Source: CAUJIW01 sp963205175
GTDB lineage: Bacteria; Pseudomonadota; Alphaproteobacteria; Sphingomonadales; Sphingomonadaceae
Direction: 5' to 3' (one strand)
NCBI GenBank assembly: GCA_041060555.1
Contig: JBEUDS010000002.1
Length of the DNA stretch: 64,000 nucleotides
The notes under the pieces were generated by a model. That model was given only the letters and a program-made list of their open reading frames with translations. It was not told the origin of the DNA and did not search any database. Positions within the stretch are counted from its first letter, which is position 1. Every line of letters starts with the position of its first letter. A program made the translations under genes and the position numbers. Positions 35,969 to 46,380 of the stretch are shown here, piece after piece.

Positions 35969-36122
35969 GAACAAGCTCCTGATGAAGGCGCTGCCGGTTT
36001 GGCCGGAGGCGTAATAGTCCAAGAACCCGACCGATATAGCGGTTCACCCCGGCGCGCGGGAGGCGGGACCGGGGTGACGGATTGTTCGGCAGGCGATGAC
36101 AGTGGCGGCGACGATCGGCCTT

Positions 36123-37664
36123 TCAGACGATGCCGGTCTCGCCCTTGCCCCAGTAACGGTCCTTCAGCAGGCGCTTGTAGAGCTTGCCGGTGGGATGGCG
36201 CGGCAGTTCCGGCTCGAAATCCACCGTGCGCGGGCACTTCACGTGGCTCAGCCGGTCGCGGCAATAGGCGATCAGTTCCGCCGCGAGGTCGGGGCCGGCG
36301 TCGGCCCAGTCCATCGGCTGCACCACCGCCTTCACTTCCTCGCCGAATTCCGGATTGGGCACGCCGAACACCGCGACGTCGGCCACTTTGGGGTGGGCCA
36401 CCAGCACGTTCTCGACTTCCTGCGGGTAGATGTTGACGCCGCCGGAGATGATCATGAACGCCTGCCGGTCGGTGAGGTAGAGGAAGCCGTCGGTATCGAC
36501 ATAGCCGATGTCGCCGAAGGTGGCGCGGCCACGCTCGTCCAGGCTGCCGCGCGCCTGTTCCGCGTCGCCATGATATTCGAACGGCGGCCCGCCGGAGAAA
36601 TAGACCCGGCCGATCTCGCCCGGCGGCAGCTCCTCGCCGTCCTCGTCGAGAATGTGGATCTGTCCCAGCATGGAGCGGCCGACCGAGCCGCGATGCGCCT
36701 TCCAGTCGGCCGGTCCGATGGCGGTGAAGCCGGCGCCTTCGGTGGCGGAGTAATATTCGTAGATGACGTCGCCCCACCAGTCGAACATTTGCTCCTTGAT
36801 CTCCACCGGGCAGGGCGCGGCGGCGTGGATGGCAACCTTCAGCGACGACACGTCGTAGCGGCGGCGCACCTCCTCCGGCAGCTTCAGCATCCGCACGAAG
36901 TGGGTGGGTACCCACTGGCTGTGGGTGATGCGGTATTTCTCGATCGCCGCCAGCGCCTGCTCGGGGTCGAAATGCTCCATCACCACCACGGTGCCGCCCA
37001 GTTTCTGTACACCCATGCAGTAACGCAGCGGCGCCGCGTGGTAGAGCGGTGCCGGCGACAGATAGACCACCTGGTCGTTGAAGCCGAACAGCGCCTGCAT
37101 CAGGCCGATCATCACGTTGGGGGCGTCGATGGCTTCCTCGGGCAACATGCCCTTGATGCCCTTGGGACGGCCGGTGGTGCCGGAGGAATAAAGCATGTCC
37201 CGCCCGCTCGATTCGTCGGCGATGCGGCTGGCCGGCACGGCGCTGCTTTCCGCCGCGAAGGAGCGGAAGCCGGGAATGTCACCGTCGACGGCGAAAGCGG
37301 CGAGCGCATCGCCCAGTCGCCGGGCGACCTCGCTGGCGATGCCGCCGAGGCTGGCGGAGGCGAAGAAGGCACGGGCACCGCAGTCACGCACAATATACTC
37401 GACCTCGTCGGCGCTCAGCTTGGAGCTGATGCAGGTGAACACGAGGCCCGACCGCTGGGCGCCCCAGCACAGCGCGAAATAGGTCGGCGTGTTTTCGGCG
37501 AAAATGGCGATGGTATCGCCGCGCTTGAGACCCAGCGAGCGGAACAGCTGGGCCGCCTGGTTGGACTGCGCTTCCAGTTCAGCGTAACTGACCGTCTTGC
37601 CCGAACCCGCCATGATGATGGCCGGCTTCTCCGGCGCGCCGGCGGCATGATGCATGATGTGCAT
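36123..37664 (-). CDS. acyl-CoA synthetase (AMP-forming)
   Basis: 513 residues. It is an ANL-superfamily ligase that activates a carboxylate via an acyl-AMP. The P-loop YSSGTTGRPKG is at about 182. YEYYSATEGAG (A5), DIGYVDTDGFLYLTDRQ with the A7/A8 aspartate, the hinge SGGVNIYPQEVE and the catalytic lysine in PTGKLYKR follow. The overall form fits fatty-acid or aromatic acid CoA ligases, and the substrate cannot be fixed. It shares strand and direction with the neighbouring OYE but lies 155 bases from it. Confidence 0.9.
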   Translation of the reverse strand: MHIMHHAAGAPEKPAIIMAGSGKTVSYAELEAQSNQAAQLFRSLGLKRGDTIAIFAENTPTYFALCWGAQRSGLVFTCISSKLSADEVEYIVRDCGARAFFASASLGGIASEVARRLGDALAAFAVDGDIPGFRSFAAESSAVPASRIADESSGRDMLYSSGTTGRPKGIKGMLPEEAIDAPNVMIGLMQALFGFNDQVVYLSPAPLYHAAPLRYCMGVQKLGGTVVVMEHFDPEQALAAIEKYRITHSQWVPTHFVRMLKLPEEVRRRYDVSSLKVAIHAAAPCPVEIKEQMFDWWGDVIYEYYSATEGAGFTAIGPADWKAHRGSVGRSMLGQIHILDEDGEELPPGEIGRVYFSGGPPFEYHGDAEQARGSLDERGRATFGDIGYVDTDGFLYLTDRQAFMIISGGVNIYPQEVENVLVAHPKVADVAVFGVPNPEFGEEVKAVVQPMDWADAGPDLAAELIAYCRDRLSHVKCPRTVDFEPELPRHPTGKLYKRLLKDRYWGKGETGIV

Positions 37665-37795
37665 GCCTGTCGTCTCCCCATTCGACTCTTGCTCTTTGAG
37701 AACAAGTTAGGAGTGATGCGCGCAGGGGTCCAGAGTGGAATGCGGAGTCCGTGTCCGCAAAAACGGGGGGGATGGCGCAGGCCGGCTGATGCCTT

Positions 37796-39274
<1,479 letters not shown>

Positions 39275-39435
39275 GCTCGGTGTCCTCATGCCGGTTTCTG
39301 TCCCAGTACGGCACAAATCCTTGAAGGAAGCCTTAATCGCGTCCCGAATCGGGAAAGTCCGGGGTTGGGGGCTGGCACCGGGCGTGTGTCGTGCCTACCT
39401 TCCGGGCATCGGTGGCCGATGGAGTTGAGGCGTGC

Positions 39436-40779
39436 ATGACCCTTCGTGACGACGACCGGCTGGGCGGCAGGCTCGCCCGCTACGCCAAGGTGACCGGCGC
39501 GGTGGGCGGCCTGGCGGCGCAGTTCGCCGCCAACCGGCTGCTCGGGACACCGCTGGACGAGGCCCGGCACGCCGAAGCCCTCAAGGCAGCACTCGGCGGG
39601 CTGAAAGGCCCGGTGATGAAAGTGGCGCAGATTCTCGCGACCATCCCGGAGGCGCTGCCGGCCGACTATGCCCGCGAACTCGCTCAATTGCAGGCCAACG
39701 CGCCGTCGATGGGCTGGCCGTTCGTCAAGCGCCGCCTGCGCGCCGAGCTGGGGGAGGACTGGCGGGACCGCTTCGCCAGCTTCGAGGAGACGGCGGCCGC
39801 CGCCGCCTCGCTCGGCCAGGTGCATCGGGCGACCGGGCTGGATGGCCAGCCCTTGGCGGTGAAGCTGCAATATCCCGACATGGCATCCGCCGTGGAGGCG
39901 GACCTTCGCCAGCTCGACGTCATCCTGGGGCTTTACCGGGCCTATGATCGCGCCATCGACCCGTCGGCGATTCGCGAGGAACTGGCGGACCGGCTGCGCG
40001 AGGAACTGGATTACGCGCTGGAGGCCCGGCACATGGCGCTCTACCGGCACATGCTGGCCGACGAGCCGATGGTGCAAGTGCCAGCCGTGGTCGAGGCGCT
40101 GTCGACCCGCCGGCTGCTCACCATGAGCTGGCTGGAGGGCCGGCCGCTGCTCAGCTTCAAGGACGCGCCGCAGGATGTGCGCGACCAGCTGGCGATCAAC
40201 CTGTTCCGCGCCTGGTATGTGCCATTCCACCGCTATGGCGTCATCCATGGCGACCCGCACCTGGGCAATTATGCCGCCCGCGACGATCTGGGCATCAACC
40301 TGCTGGATTTCGGCTGCGTGCGGGTGTTCCCGCCGCGCTTCGTCGGCGGCGTCATCGACCTTTATCGCGCCCTGCGTGACGGCGATTTCGATCTCGCCGT
40401 CCATGCCTATGAAAGCTGGGGTTTCGCCAACCTCAGCCGCGAGCTGGTGGAGACGCTCAACATCTGGGCGGGCTTCCTCTACGGGCCGCTGATGGAGGAT
40501 GCGCCACGTCTCATCAACGCGGCGGAGAAGCCCGGCGACTATGGCCGCGAGCAGGCGGCCCGCGTCCATGCCCGGCTGCGCGAGCTGGGGCCGGTGACGC
40601 CGCCGCGCGAGTTCGTGTTCATGGATCGCGCCGCCATCGGGCTGGGCGGGGTGTTCCTGCATCTGGGCGCCCGGGTGAACTGGTACCGGCTGTTCCAGGA
40701 CGTCATCGACGGCTTTGACGTCGCCGCGCTGGCCGACCGCCAGACCGCTGCGCTGACGGCGGCGGGGCTAACGAAATGA
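39436..40779 (+). CDS. ABC1/UbiB (AarF) family atypical kinase-like protein
   Basis: 447 residues from an ATG at 39436. It carries the family's alanine-rich nucleotide loop (AAAAASLGQVHRA), the VAIK-like lysine (LAVKLQYP), the catalytic region VIHGDPHLGNYA and the metal motif LLDFGCVRVF. The signature KxGQ motif reads KVAQ (Lys62, Ala64, Gln65). Family members support ubiquinone biosynthesis or membrane-lipid processes and have ATPase rather than classic kinase activity. The role here is not known. It is divergent from the NtrC-type regulator. Confidence 0.87.
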   Translation: MTLRDDDRLGGRLARYAKVTGAVGGLAAQFAANRLLGTPLDEARHAEALKAALGGLKGPVMKVAQILATIPEALPADYARELAQLQANAPSMGWPFVKRRLRAELGEDWRDRFASFEETAAAAASLGQVHRATGLDGQPLAVKLQYPDMASAVEADLRQLDVILGLYRAYDRAIDPSAIREELADRLREELDYALEARHMALYRHMLADEPMVQVPAVVEALSTRRLLTMSWLEGRPLLSFKDAPQDVRDQLAINLFRAWYVPFHRYGVIHGDPHLGNYAARDDLGINLLDFGCVRVFPPRFVGGVIDLYRALRDGDFDLAVHAYESWGFANLSRELVETLNIWAGFLYGPLMEDAPRLINAAEKPGDYGREQAARVHARLRELGPVTPPREFVFMDRAAIGLGGVFLHLGARVNWYRLFQDVIDGFDVAALADRQTAALTAAGLTK

Positions 40780-40783
40780 CCAG

Positions 40784-40856
40784 CCTGTAAAATTTTATTA
40801 CTGCGCAATTTGTGAAGTTGCGCAGAAAGTTTCGCTGTGGTTGACCATTTTACAGG
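40784..40856. repeat. nested inverted repeats upstream of the oxidase subunit IV gene
   Basis: The outer arms CCTGTAAAAT (40784-40793) and ATTTTACAGG (40847-40856) are perfectly complementary. The inner arms CTGCGCAA (40801-40808) and TTGCGCAG (40818-40825) form a second perfect stem. The segment is visibly richer in A+T than its surroundings and lies between the ABC1 gene stop and the promoter at 40866. Confidence 0.9.
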
Positions 40857-40865
40857 GCTCGCGCC

Positions 40866-40893
40866 TTGGCATTCGCCCGGCCTTTGCTATGGT
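40866..40893 (+). promoter_or_regulatory. candidate promoter for oxidase subunit IV
   Basis: TTGGCA (-35) and TATGGT (-10) have a 16-base spacer. The start would be near 40900, about 25 bases before the ATG. The nested dyad at 40784-40856 sits immediately upstream. Confidence 0.45.
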
Positions 40894-40925
40894 GCGCGGC
40901 CAACAAAATAGTGAGTGGAGCAGGT

Positions 40926-41057
40926 ATGGCCATGGCTGATAGCGAGTTCGACATGCGGGATCACCGGCGGACCTACGAAGGGTTCATCGGTTTGACCAAG
41001 TTCAGCATCATCGCGATCGTGATCTTGCTGGTCTTGATGGCCGCTTTCCTCGTCTAG
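40926..41057 (+). CDS. aa3-type cytochrome c oxidase subunit IV
   Basis: 43 residues (ATG at 40926 after GTGGAGCAGG; a second ATG at 40932 is possible). The pattern EFDMRDHRRTYEGFIGLTKF followed by one membrane helix (IIAIVILLVLMAAFLV) is the bacterial aa3-oxidase subunit IV family, an accessory subunit that is not essential in known cases. No other oxidase genes are in the window. It lies 21 bases before pntAA and may be co-transcribed with it. Confidence 0.9.
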   Translation: MAMADSEFDMRDHRRTYEGFIGLTKFSIIAIVILLVLMAAFLV

Positions 41058-41078
41058 CACGAACCAACAGGGGGACGC

Positions 41079-42209
41079 ATGAAGATCGGGGTGCTGAAAG
41101 AAACGCGCACCGCCGAACGGCGGGTCGCGGCCACGCCTGAGACGGTCAAGAAGTTCATTGGCCTCGGGTTCGAGGTGGCGGTGGAAGCAGGCGCCGGGGC
41201 TGCCTGCAACATCAGTGACGCGGCCTATGCCGCTGCTGGCGCGACGGTCGCCGACAAGGCGGCGGTGCTGGCGGGTGTCGGCATCGTATTGAAAATCCAG
41301 GGGCCGGACGCCGACGCGCTGGCGGGCTTCCCGCGCGGCGCCGTGCTGGCGGCCAGCCTGAACCCGTATCAGAACCGGGAGCTGATGCAGGCCTATGCCG
41401 AGGCGGGGCTGACCGCCATGGCGATGGAGTTCATGCCGCGCATCACCCGCGCGCAGTCGATGGATATCCTGTCCTCGCAGTCCAACCTCGCCGGCTACAA
41501 GGCGGTGCTGGACGCCTGCGAGCACTATGGTCGCGCGCTGCCGATGATGATGACCGCCGCTGGCACCATTCCGGCCGCCAAGGTGTTCGTCATGGGGGTC
41601 GGCGTTGCCGGGTTGCAGGCGATCGCCACCGCCAAGCGGCTGGGCGCCATCGTGTCAGCGACCGACGTACGGCTGGCGACCAAGGAGCAGGTGGAGAGTC
41701 TGGGCGGCAAGTTCATCTTCGTCGATGACGAGGAAGCCCGTCAGGCCGAGACCGCCGGCGGCTACGCGAAGGAAATGTCCGACGCCTACAAGGTCAAGCA
41801 GGCGGCGCTGATCGCCGAGACCATCAAGAAGCAGGATATCGTCATCACCACCGCGCTGATTCCGGGTCGTCCGGCGCCGCGTCTGGTGTCGGCGGAGATG
41901 GTGGAAAGCATGGCGCCGGGCGCGGTGATCGTCGACCTGGCGGCCGAGCAGGGTGGCAATTGCGAACTGACACGGGCCGGCGAGGTGGTGACCACCGACA
42001 ATGGCGTGACCATCGTCGGCCATCGCAATGTGCCGAGCCGGCTGGCGAGCGATGCCTCGGCGCTGTTCGCGCGCAACCTGTTCAATTTCCTGTCGGCCTT
42101 CCACGACAAGGAAGCCAGGTCGATCGCCTGGGACTGGGACGACGAGATCCTCAAGGCCGTTGTCGTCACCAGGGACGGCGCGGTCGTCCATCCGGCGCTG
42201 CAGGGTTAA
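41079..42209 (+). CDS. pntAA: NAD(P) transhydrogenase subunit alpha, part 1
   Basis: 376 residues. It is the NAD(H)-binding soluble domain of the proton-translocating transhydrogenase, which makes NADPH at the expense of the proton-motive force. The N-terminus MKIGVLKETRTAERRVAATPE, the nucleotide motif VFVMGVGVAGLQAIATAKRLGA and the mobile-loop region are present. The alpha subunit is split, as in Rhodospirillum-type enzymes. The membrane part is the next gene, 10 bases away. Confidence 0.95.
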   Translation: MKIGVLKETRTAERRVAATPETVKKFIGLGFEVAVEAGAGAACNISDAAYAAAGATVADKAAVLAGVGIVLKIQGPDADALAGFPRGAVLAASLNPYQNRELMQAYAEAGLTAMAMEFMPRITRAQSMDILSSQSNLAGYKAVLDACEHYGRALPMMMTAAGTIPAAKVFVMGVGVAGLQAIATAKRLGAIVSATDVRLATKEQVESLGGKFIFVDDEEARQAETAGGYAKEMSDAYKVKQAALIAETIKKQDIVITTALIPGRPAPRLVSAEMVESMAPGAVIVDLAAEQGGNCELTRAGEVVTTDNGVTIVGHRNVPSRLASDASALFARNLFNFLSAFHDKEARSIAWDWDDEILKAVVVTRDGAVVHPALQG

Positions 42210-42219
42210 GGGGGCGGAC

Positions 42220-42504
42220 ATGGATTTCATTTCCCAGCTGTCGATCTTCGTGCTGGCGATCTTCGTCGGCTACTACGTCGTGTGGTCGGTAACGCCGGCC
42301 CTGCATACGCCGCTGATGGCGGTGACCAACGCCATTTCCTCGGTGATCGTCGTCGGCGCGCTGATCGCCGCCGCACCCACCGACTGGTCGAGTGCCAAGA
42401 TTCTCGGCCTGGTGGCGGTCGCCTTCGCCGCGGTCAACATCTTCGGCGGTTTCGCCGTCACCCAGCGGATGCTGGGCATGTACAAGAAAAAAGAGAAGAA
42501 GTGA
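42220..42504 (+). CDS. pntAB: NAD(P) transhydrogenase subunit alpha, part 2
   Basis: 94 residues and three membrane segments: LSIFVLAIFVGYYVVWSV, AVTNAISSVIVVGALIAAA and ILGLVAVAFAAVNIFGGFAVT. It ends in a lysine-rich tail (MYKKKEKK). It forms part of the proton channel. Start ATG at 42220 after GGGGGCGGAC. The longer open frame upstream overlaps pntAA and is not coding. Confidence 0.95.
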   Translation: MDFISQLSIFVLAIFVGYYVVWSVTPALHTPLMAVTNAISSVIVVGALIAAAPTDWSSAKILGLVAVAFAAVNIFGGFAVTQRMLGMYKKKEKK

Positions 42505-42514
42505 GGGGGCACCA

Positions 42515-43948
42515 ATGGAAGCGGACGTCATGACTCACGCGACCGCCGCGCCCGGCTGGGTGCCGCTCGCCTATCTCGCCGCCGGCGTGCTGTTCATCCT
42601 GGCGCTGCGCGGGCTGTCCAGCCCGGCGACCAGTCGCCAGGGCAACATGTTCGGCATGATCGGCATGCTGATCGCGGTGGTGACCACGCTGGTCACCCAC
42701 CAACTCGCCAGCCTGCCGGAAATCGCCGGCGCGCTGCTGATCGGCGGCGGCATCGGCTATGTCATCGCCCAGCGCATTGCCATGACGGCGATGCCGCAGC
42801 TGGTCGCCGCCTTCCACAGCCTCGTCGGCATGGCGGCGGTGCTGGTGGCGGCGGCGGCCTACTTGAACCCGGACGTCTTCGGCATCGGCACGGCGGACAA
42901 CATCCACCTGGTCAGCCGGGTCGAGATGAGCCTCGGCATCGCCATCGGCGCCATCACTTTCTCGGGCTCGGTGATCGCGTTCGCCAAGCTCAACGGCAAC
43001 ATGTCGGGCGCGCCGATCATGCTGCCGGGCCGGCATGTCATCAACCTCGGCACTCTCGCCGTCATCATCGGCCTGATCGCCTATTTCGTCACCGACCAGA
43101 GCCCGTGGGTGTTCTGGGCGATCACCGGCCTGTCGTTCCTGATCGGCTTCCTGCTGATCATCCCGATCGGCGGCGCCGACATGCCGGTGGTGGTGTCGAT
43201 GCTGAACAGCTATTCCGGCTGGGCGGCGGCGGCGATGGGCTTCACGCTGCACAACACGGCGATGATCATCACCGGCGCGCTGGTGGGTTCCTCGGGCGCC
43301 ATCCTCAGCTACATCATGTGCAAGGCGATGAACCGCTCGTTCATCTCGGTCATCGCCGGCGGCTTCGGTGCCGATGCCGGCGCGGCGGCGGGGCCGGGCG
43401 GCCCCAAGGTCGACCGGCCGTACAAGAAGGGCTCGGCCGACGATGCCGCCTTCATCATGAAGAACGCCGAGAAGGTGATCATCGTGCCGGGCTACGGCAT
43501 GGCGGTCTCCCAGGCCCAGCACGTGCTGCGCGAGATGACCGACACGCTGAAGAAGGAAGGCGTGTCGGTGAAGTTCGCCATCCACCCCGTCGCGGGGCGT
43601 ATGCCGGGCCACATGAACGTGCTGCTGGCGGAAGCCAACGTGCCCTACGACGACGTGTTCGAGCTGGAGGACATCAACACCGAGTTCGGCCAGGCCGACG
43701 TCGCCTTCGTCATCGGCGCCAACGACGTCACCAACCCGGCGGCCAAGACCGACCGTTCGAGCCCGATCTTCGGCATGCCGATCCTTGACGTCGAAAAGGC
43801 CAAGACGGTGCTGTTCATCAAGCGCTCGATGGGCGGCGCGGGCTATGCCGGCGTCGAGAACGAGCTGTTCTTCCGCGACAACACGATGATGCTGCTCGGC
43901 GACGCCAAGAAGGTCACCGAGGAGATCGTGAAGGCACTGGCCCACTAA
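42515..43948 (+). CDS. pntB: NAD(P) transhydrogenase subunit beta
   Basis: 477 residues from an ATG at 42515 after GAGGGGGC. The N-terminal two thirds hold multiple membrane helices. The C-terminal domain binds NADP(H): VIIVPGYGMAVSQAQH, VKFAIHPVAGRMPGHMNVLLAEA, FVIGANDVTNPAA and KRSMGGAGYAGVEN. It lies 10 bases after pntAB. A bidirectional terminator follows. Confidence 0.96.
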   Translation: MEADVMTHATAAPGWVPLAYLAAGVLFILALRGLSSPATSRQGNMFGMIGMLIAVVTTLVTHQLASLPEIAGALLIGGGIGYVIAQRIAMTAMPQLVAAFHSLVGMAAVLVAAAAYLNPDVFGIGTADNIHLVSRVEMSLGIAIGAITFSGSVIAFAKLNGNMSGAPIMLPGRHVINLGTLAVIIGLIAYFVTDQSPWVFWAITGLSFLIGFLLIIPIGGADMPVVVSMLNSYSGWAAAAMGFTLHNTAMIITGALVGSSGAILSYIMCKAMNRSFISVIAGGFGADAGAAAGPGGPKVDRPYKKGSADDAAFIMKNAEKVIIVPGYGMAVSQAQHVLREMTDTLKKEGVSVKFAIHPVAGRMPGHMNVLLAEANVPYDDVFELEDINTEFGQADVAFVIGANDVTNPAAKTDRSSPIFGMPILDVEKAKTVLFIKRSMGGAGYAGVENELFFRDNTMMLLGDAKKVTEEIVKALAH

Positions 43949-43988
43949 GACGCCCGGCCACGGATGGCCGACCACACGACGGAAACGG

Positions 43989-44020
43989 AAAAATGGCCGG
44001 GGCGACCCGGCCATTTTTTT
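43989..44020. terminator. bidirectional intrinsic terminator
   Basis: A 12-bp stem (AAAAATGGCCGG/CCGGCCATTTTT) with a GGCGAC loop is flanked by A and T tracts on both sides. It serves the convergent pntB (+) and LuxR-type regulator (-) genes. Confidence 0.9.
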
Positions 44021-44033
44021 GCGCCGGCGATTG

Positions 44034-44696
44034 TCAGCGGGCGCCGGAGAGGTCGATTTCCGGCTGGATGATGTCCAGCGCCTTGGCCGCCAGCACCGCC
44101 TGGGTGCGGTTGACCACGTGCAGCTTGCGGAACACCGCGGTCACGTGCGCCTTCACGGTGGCTTCCGAGATGTTCATTTCATAGGCGATCTGCTTGTTGA
44201 GCAGGCCCTCGCTCAGGCCCATCAGTACCCGCATCTGTGCCGGCGTCAGGGTGGCGAGCCGCTGCACCGCCTCACTGTTGCCATTGAGCGGGGCGCCTTC
44301 CGCCTGGTTGCCGTCAGGCCAGCTTGGCTGGCCGGCCATGGCGGCGGCCATGGCTTCACGAATGGTGGCAAGCGGCGCTGATTTGGGGATGAAGCCATGG
44401 GCGCCGAAGGCGCGCGCACGGGCAGTGACCGAGGGGTCGTCGCTGGCCGAGACCACCACCACCGGCAGTTCCGGCCGGAGTTGCCGGATCGACAGCAGGC
44501 CGGCGAAGCCTCGGCTGTCGGGCATCATCAGATCGAGGAAAACGGTACCGGGGTGCTGGCTGCCTATCGCTTCCAGCGTTTCCTTCAGTGTGGTGGTGCG
44601 GACGATGCGGGCGTCGGGCCGGACCCGCTGCACGGCCATCTCCAGCGCCTCGCAGAACAGCGGATGATCATCCGCGATAATCACGGTCGGCGCCAT
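44034..44696 (-). CDS. LuxR-family (NarL-type) response regulator
   Basis: 220 residues. The receiver domain has the acidic pair in IIADDHPLF, phospho-acceptor Asp55 (TVFLDLMMPD) and the lysine in IPKSA. The C-terminal LuxR helix-turn-helix reads LTPAQMRVLMGLSEGLLNKQIAYEMNISEATVKAHV, shown here in outline only. No kinase is adjacent. It is divergent from the DcaP-like porin gene and could regulate it. That is positional inference only. Confidence 0.92.
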   Translation of the reverse strand: MAPTVIIADDHPLFCEALEMAVQRVRPDARIVRTTTLKETLEAIGSQHPGTVFLDLMMPDSRGFAGLLSIRQLRPELPVVVVSASDDPSVTARARAFGAHGFIPKSAPLATIREAMAAAMAGQPSWPDGNQAEGAPLNGNSEAVQRLATLTPAQMRVLMGLSEGLLNKQIAYEMNISEATVKAHVTAVFRKLHVVNRTQAVLAAKALDIIQPEIDLSGAR

Positions 44697-44964
44697 TCTT
44701 CACCTCCCCCGGCTTTTTCTCGTGTGCACGCCACGCCTGACCTGTTGTCGCGCCGATCCGCGGATGTCGTGAGTTGTCCCGATGAACAATAGTCCAAACC
44801 TGACCCTCTGGAAAGTCGAGTGAATTTAACTGTCAACTCGGCGGAAGGTCTGCCTCCTACGACCTTTGGCTGACAGACCATCCGCTAGATGGCCCATCGG
44901 CCTCCTTTTTCGGAATGCTCACCCATCCGTCAATAAAGAAAGCGGCGGACTGGGGAGGTCTGAC

Positions 44965-46380
44965 ATGATGATGCGATGCGAACATCGGTCATGGTTGCGT
45001 GCGTTGTTGGTGACGTCGACGGTCATGAGCGGCATCGGCGCGGCATCGCCGGCCCTTGCCGCCGGGGAGCCGCTGGAAAAGCGGGTCGAGCGGCTGGAAG
45101 GCCTGCTGGAGCAGATTCTCCAGCGTCTTGAAGCCCAGGACGGCAAGATCAATACGCAGGACCGGCAGATTCTTGAACAGGCCCGGACAGTGGTCAGCCA
45201 GCGCCAGGAGCTGGAGCAGAAGGTCGCCGCCACCGACGCCAAGGCAGAGGAGGTGCGCAAGGCCTCCGCTTCCGGCGACGGCTTCCGGGTCGGCAAGACC
45301 CGCTTCAAGATTGGCGGCTACCTCAAGGCCGACTTCAACGCCACCCGTTACTCCGATGGCGATACCGAGCCGGAAGTGGTGGGTGACGATTTCTATCTGC
45401 CGCAACAGATTCCGGTGGAGGCGGCGGCCTCGAAGAGTGACGGTTTCGACACCAACGCCAGTGCCCGCGAAACCCGGCTGTGGGTGAGCGGCGAGACCGA
45501 TGTCGATGGTCACAAGCTGTCCGGTCGTCTGGAGTTTGATTTTCAGGTGGTGGGCACCAACGCCACCGAGCGGGCGACCAACAATTATTCGCCGATGCTG
45601 CGCCATGCCTTCATCCAGTGGGACAATCTGCTGGTCGGCCAGACCTGGTCGACGTTCCAGAACGCCGAGGTACTGCCCGACGGCATCGACTATGTGGGCC
45701 CGACCGAGGGCACGGTGTTCGTCCGCCAGCCGCAGATCCGCTACACCATGGGTGACGTCCAGATCGCCATCGAGAATCCCGAGACGGTGGTCACCCAGGC
45801 CAGCGGCGCGGCCGTGTCGAGCAACGACGGTGCGCTGCCCGACATCGTGGTGCGCTACGTGCGCAAGGCCGACTTCGGCCAGTTCACGCTGGCTGGCCTG
45901 GTGCGGCAGCTCGACTGCAAGAACTGTGTCGACACCATCGACGACAGCGCCATGGGCTATGGTCTGAGCGCCGCCGGCCTGATCAAGGTCGGCGCCAGCG
46001 ACGACATCCGCTTCATGGCCAACGCCGGCCGCGGCATCGGCCGCTACATCGGCATCAACATCGTCAACGATGTCGCCATCCGCGCCGACGGCAGCCTGAA
46101 GCCCATCGACGTCTACAGCGGCTTTGTTGCCTATCGCCACGTCTGGGCGCCGGGCCTGCGCTCCACCCTCACCGGCGCCTTCTTCAAGGCGGACAATCCG
46201 GTGGCGTTGACCGGCGGCAACGTCACTGACCGCGTGTGGTCGGCGCAGGTCAACCTGCTGTGGTCGCCGGTGCCGCAACTGACGTTCGGGGCGGAATATA
46301 TCTACGCCGAGCGTCAGATCGAAAGCGGCTGGGATGGTACCATGAGCCGGTTCCAGGTCTCGACCAAATACGCCTTCTGA
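44965..46380 (+). CDS. DcaP-like outer-membrane porin
   Basis: 471 residues from the ATG at 44965, after GGGGAGGT. A signal peptide (LLVTSTVMSGIGAASPALAA) is followed by a coiled-coil N-terminal segment (LEKRVERLEGLLEQILQRLEAQDGK at about 37-60). A beta-barrel follows with KIGGYLKADFN, ETRLWVSGET, LRHAFIQWDNLLVGQTWSTF and a C-terminal aromatic residue (YAF). This is the architecture of DcaP-type trimeric porins that pass dicarboxylates and other anions. The substrate is not known. Confidence 0.85.
   Translation: MMMRCEHRSWLRALLVTSTVMSGIGAASPALAAGEPLEKRVERLEGLLEQILQRLEAQDGKINTQDRQILEQARTVVSQRQELEQKVAATDAKAEEVRKASASGDGFRVGKTRFKIGGYLKADFNATRYSDGDTEPEVVGDDFYLPQQIPVEAAASKSDGFDTNASARETRLWVSGETDVDGHKLSGRLEFDFQVVGTNATERATNNYSPMLRHAFIQWDNLLVGQTWSTFQNAEVLPDGIDYVGPTEGTVFVRQPQIRYTMGDVQIAIENPETVVTQASGAAVSSNDGALPDIVVRYVRKADFGQFTLAGLVRQLDCKNCVDTIDDSAMGYGLSAAGLIKVGASDDIRFMANAGRGIGRYIGINIVNDVAIRADGSLKPIDVYSGFVAYRHVWAPGLRSTLTGAFFKADNPVALTGGNVTDRVWSAQVNLLWSPVPQLTFGAEYIYAERQIESGWDGTMSRFQVSTKYAF

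Noticed and set aside
42458..44014. 518-codon minus-strand open frame opposite pntB
   Set aside because: Antisense shadow of pntB with an Asp/His/Arg-rich translation, no ribosome binding site and no recognisable domain.
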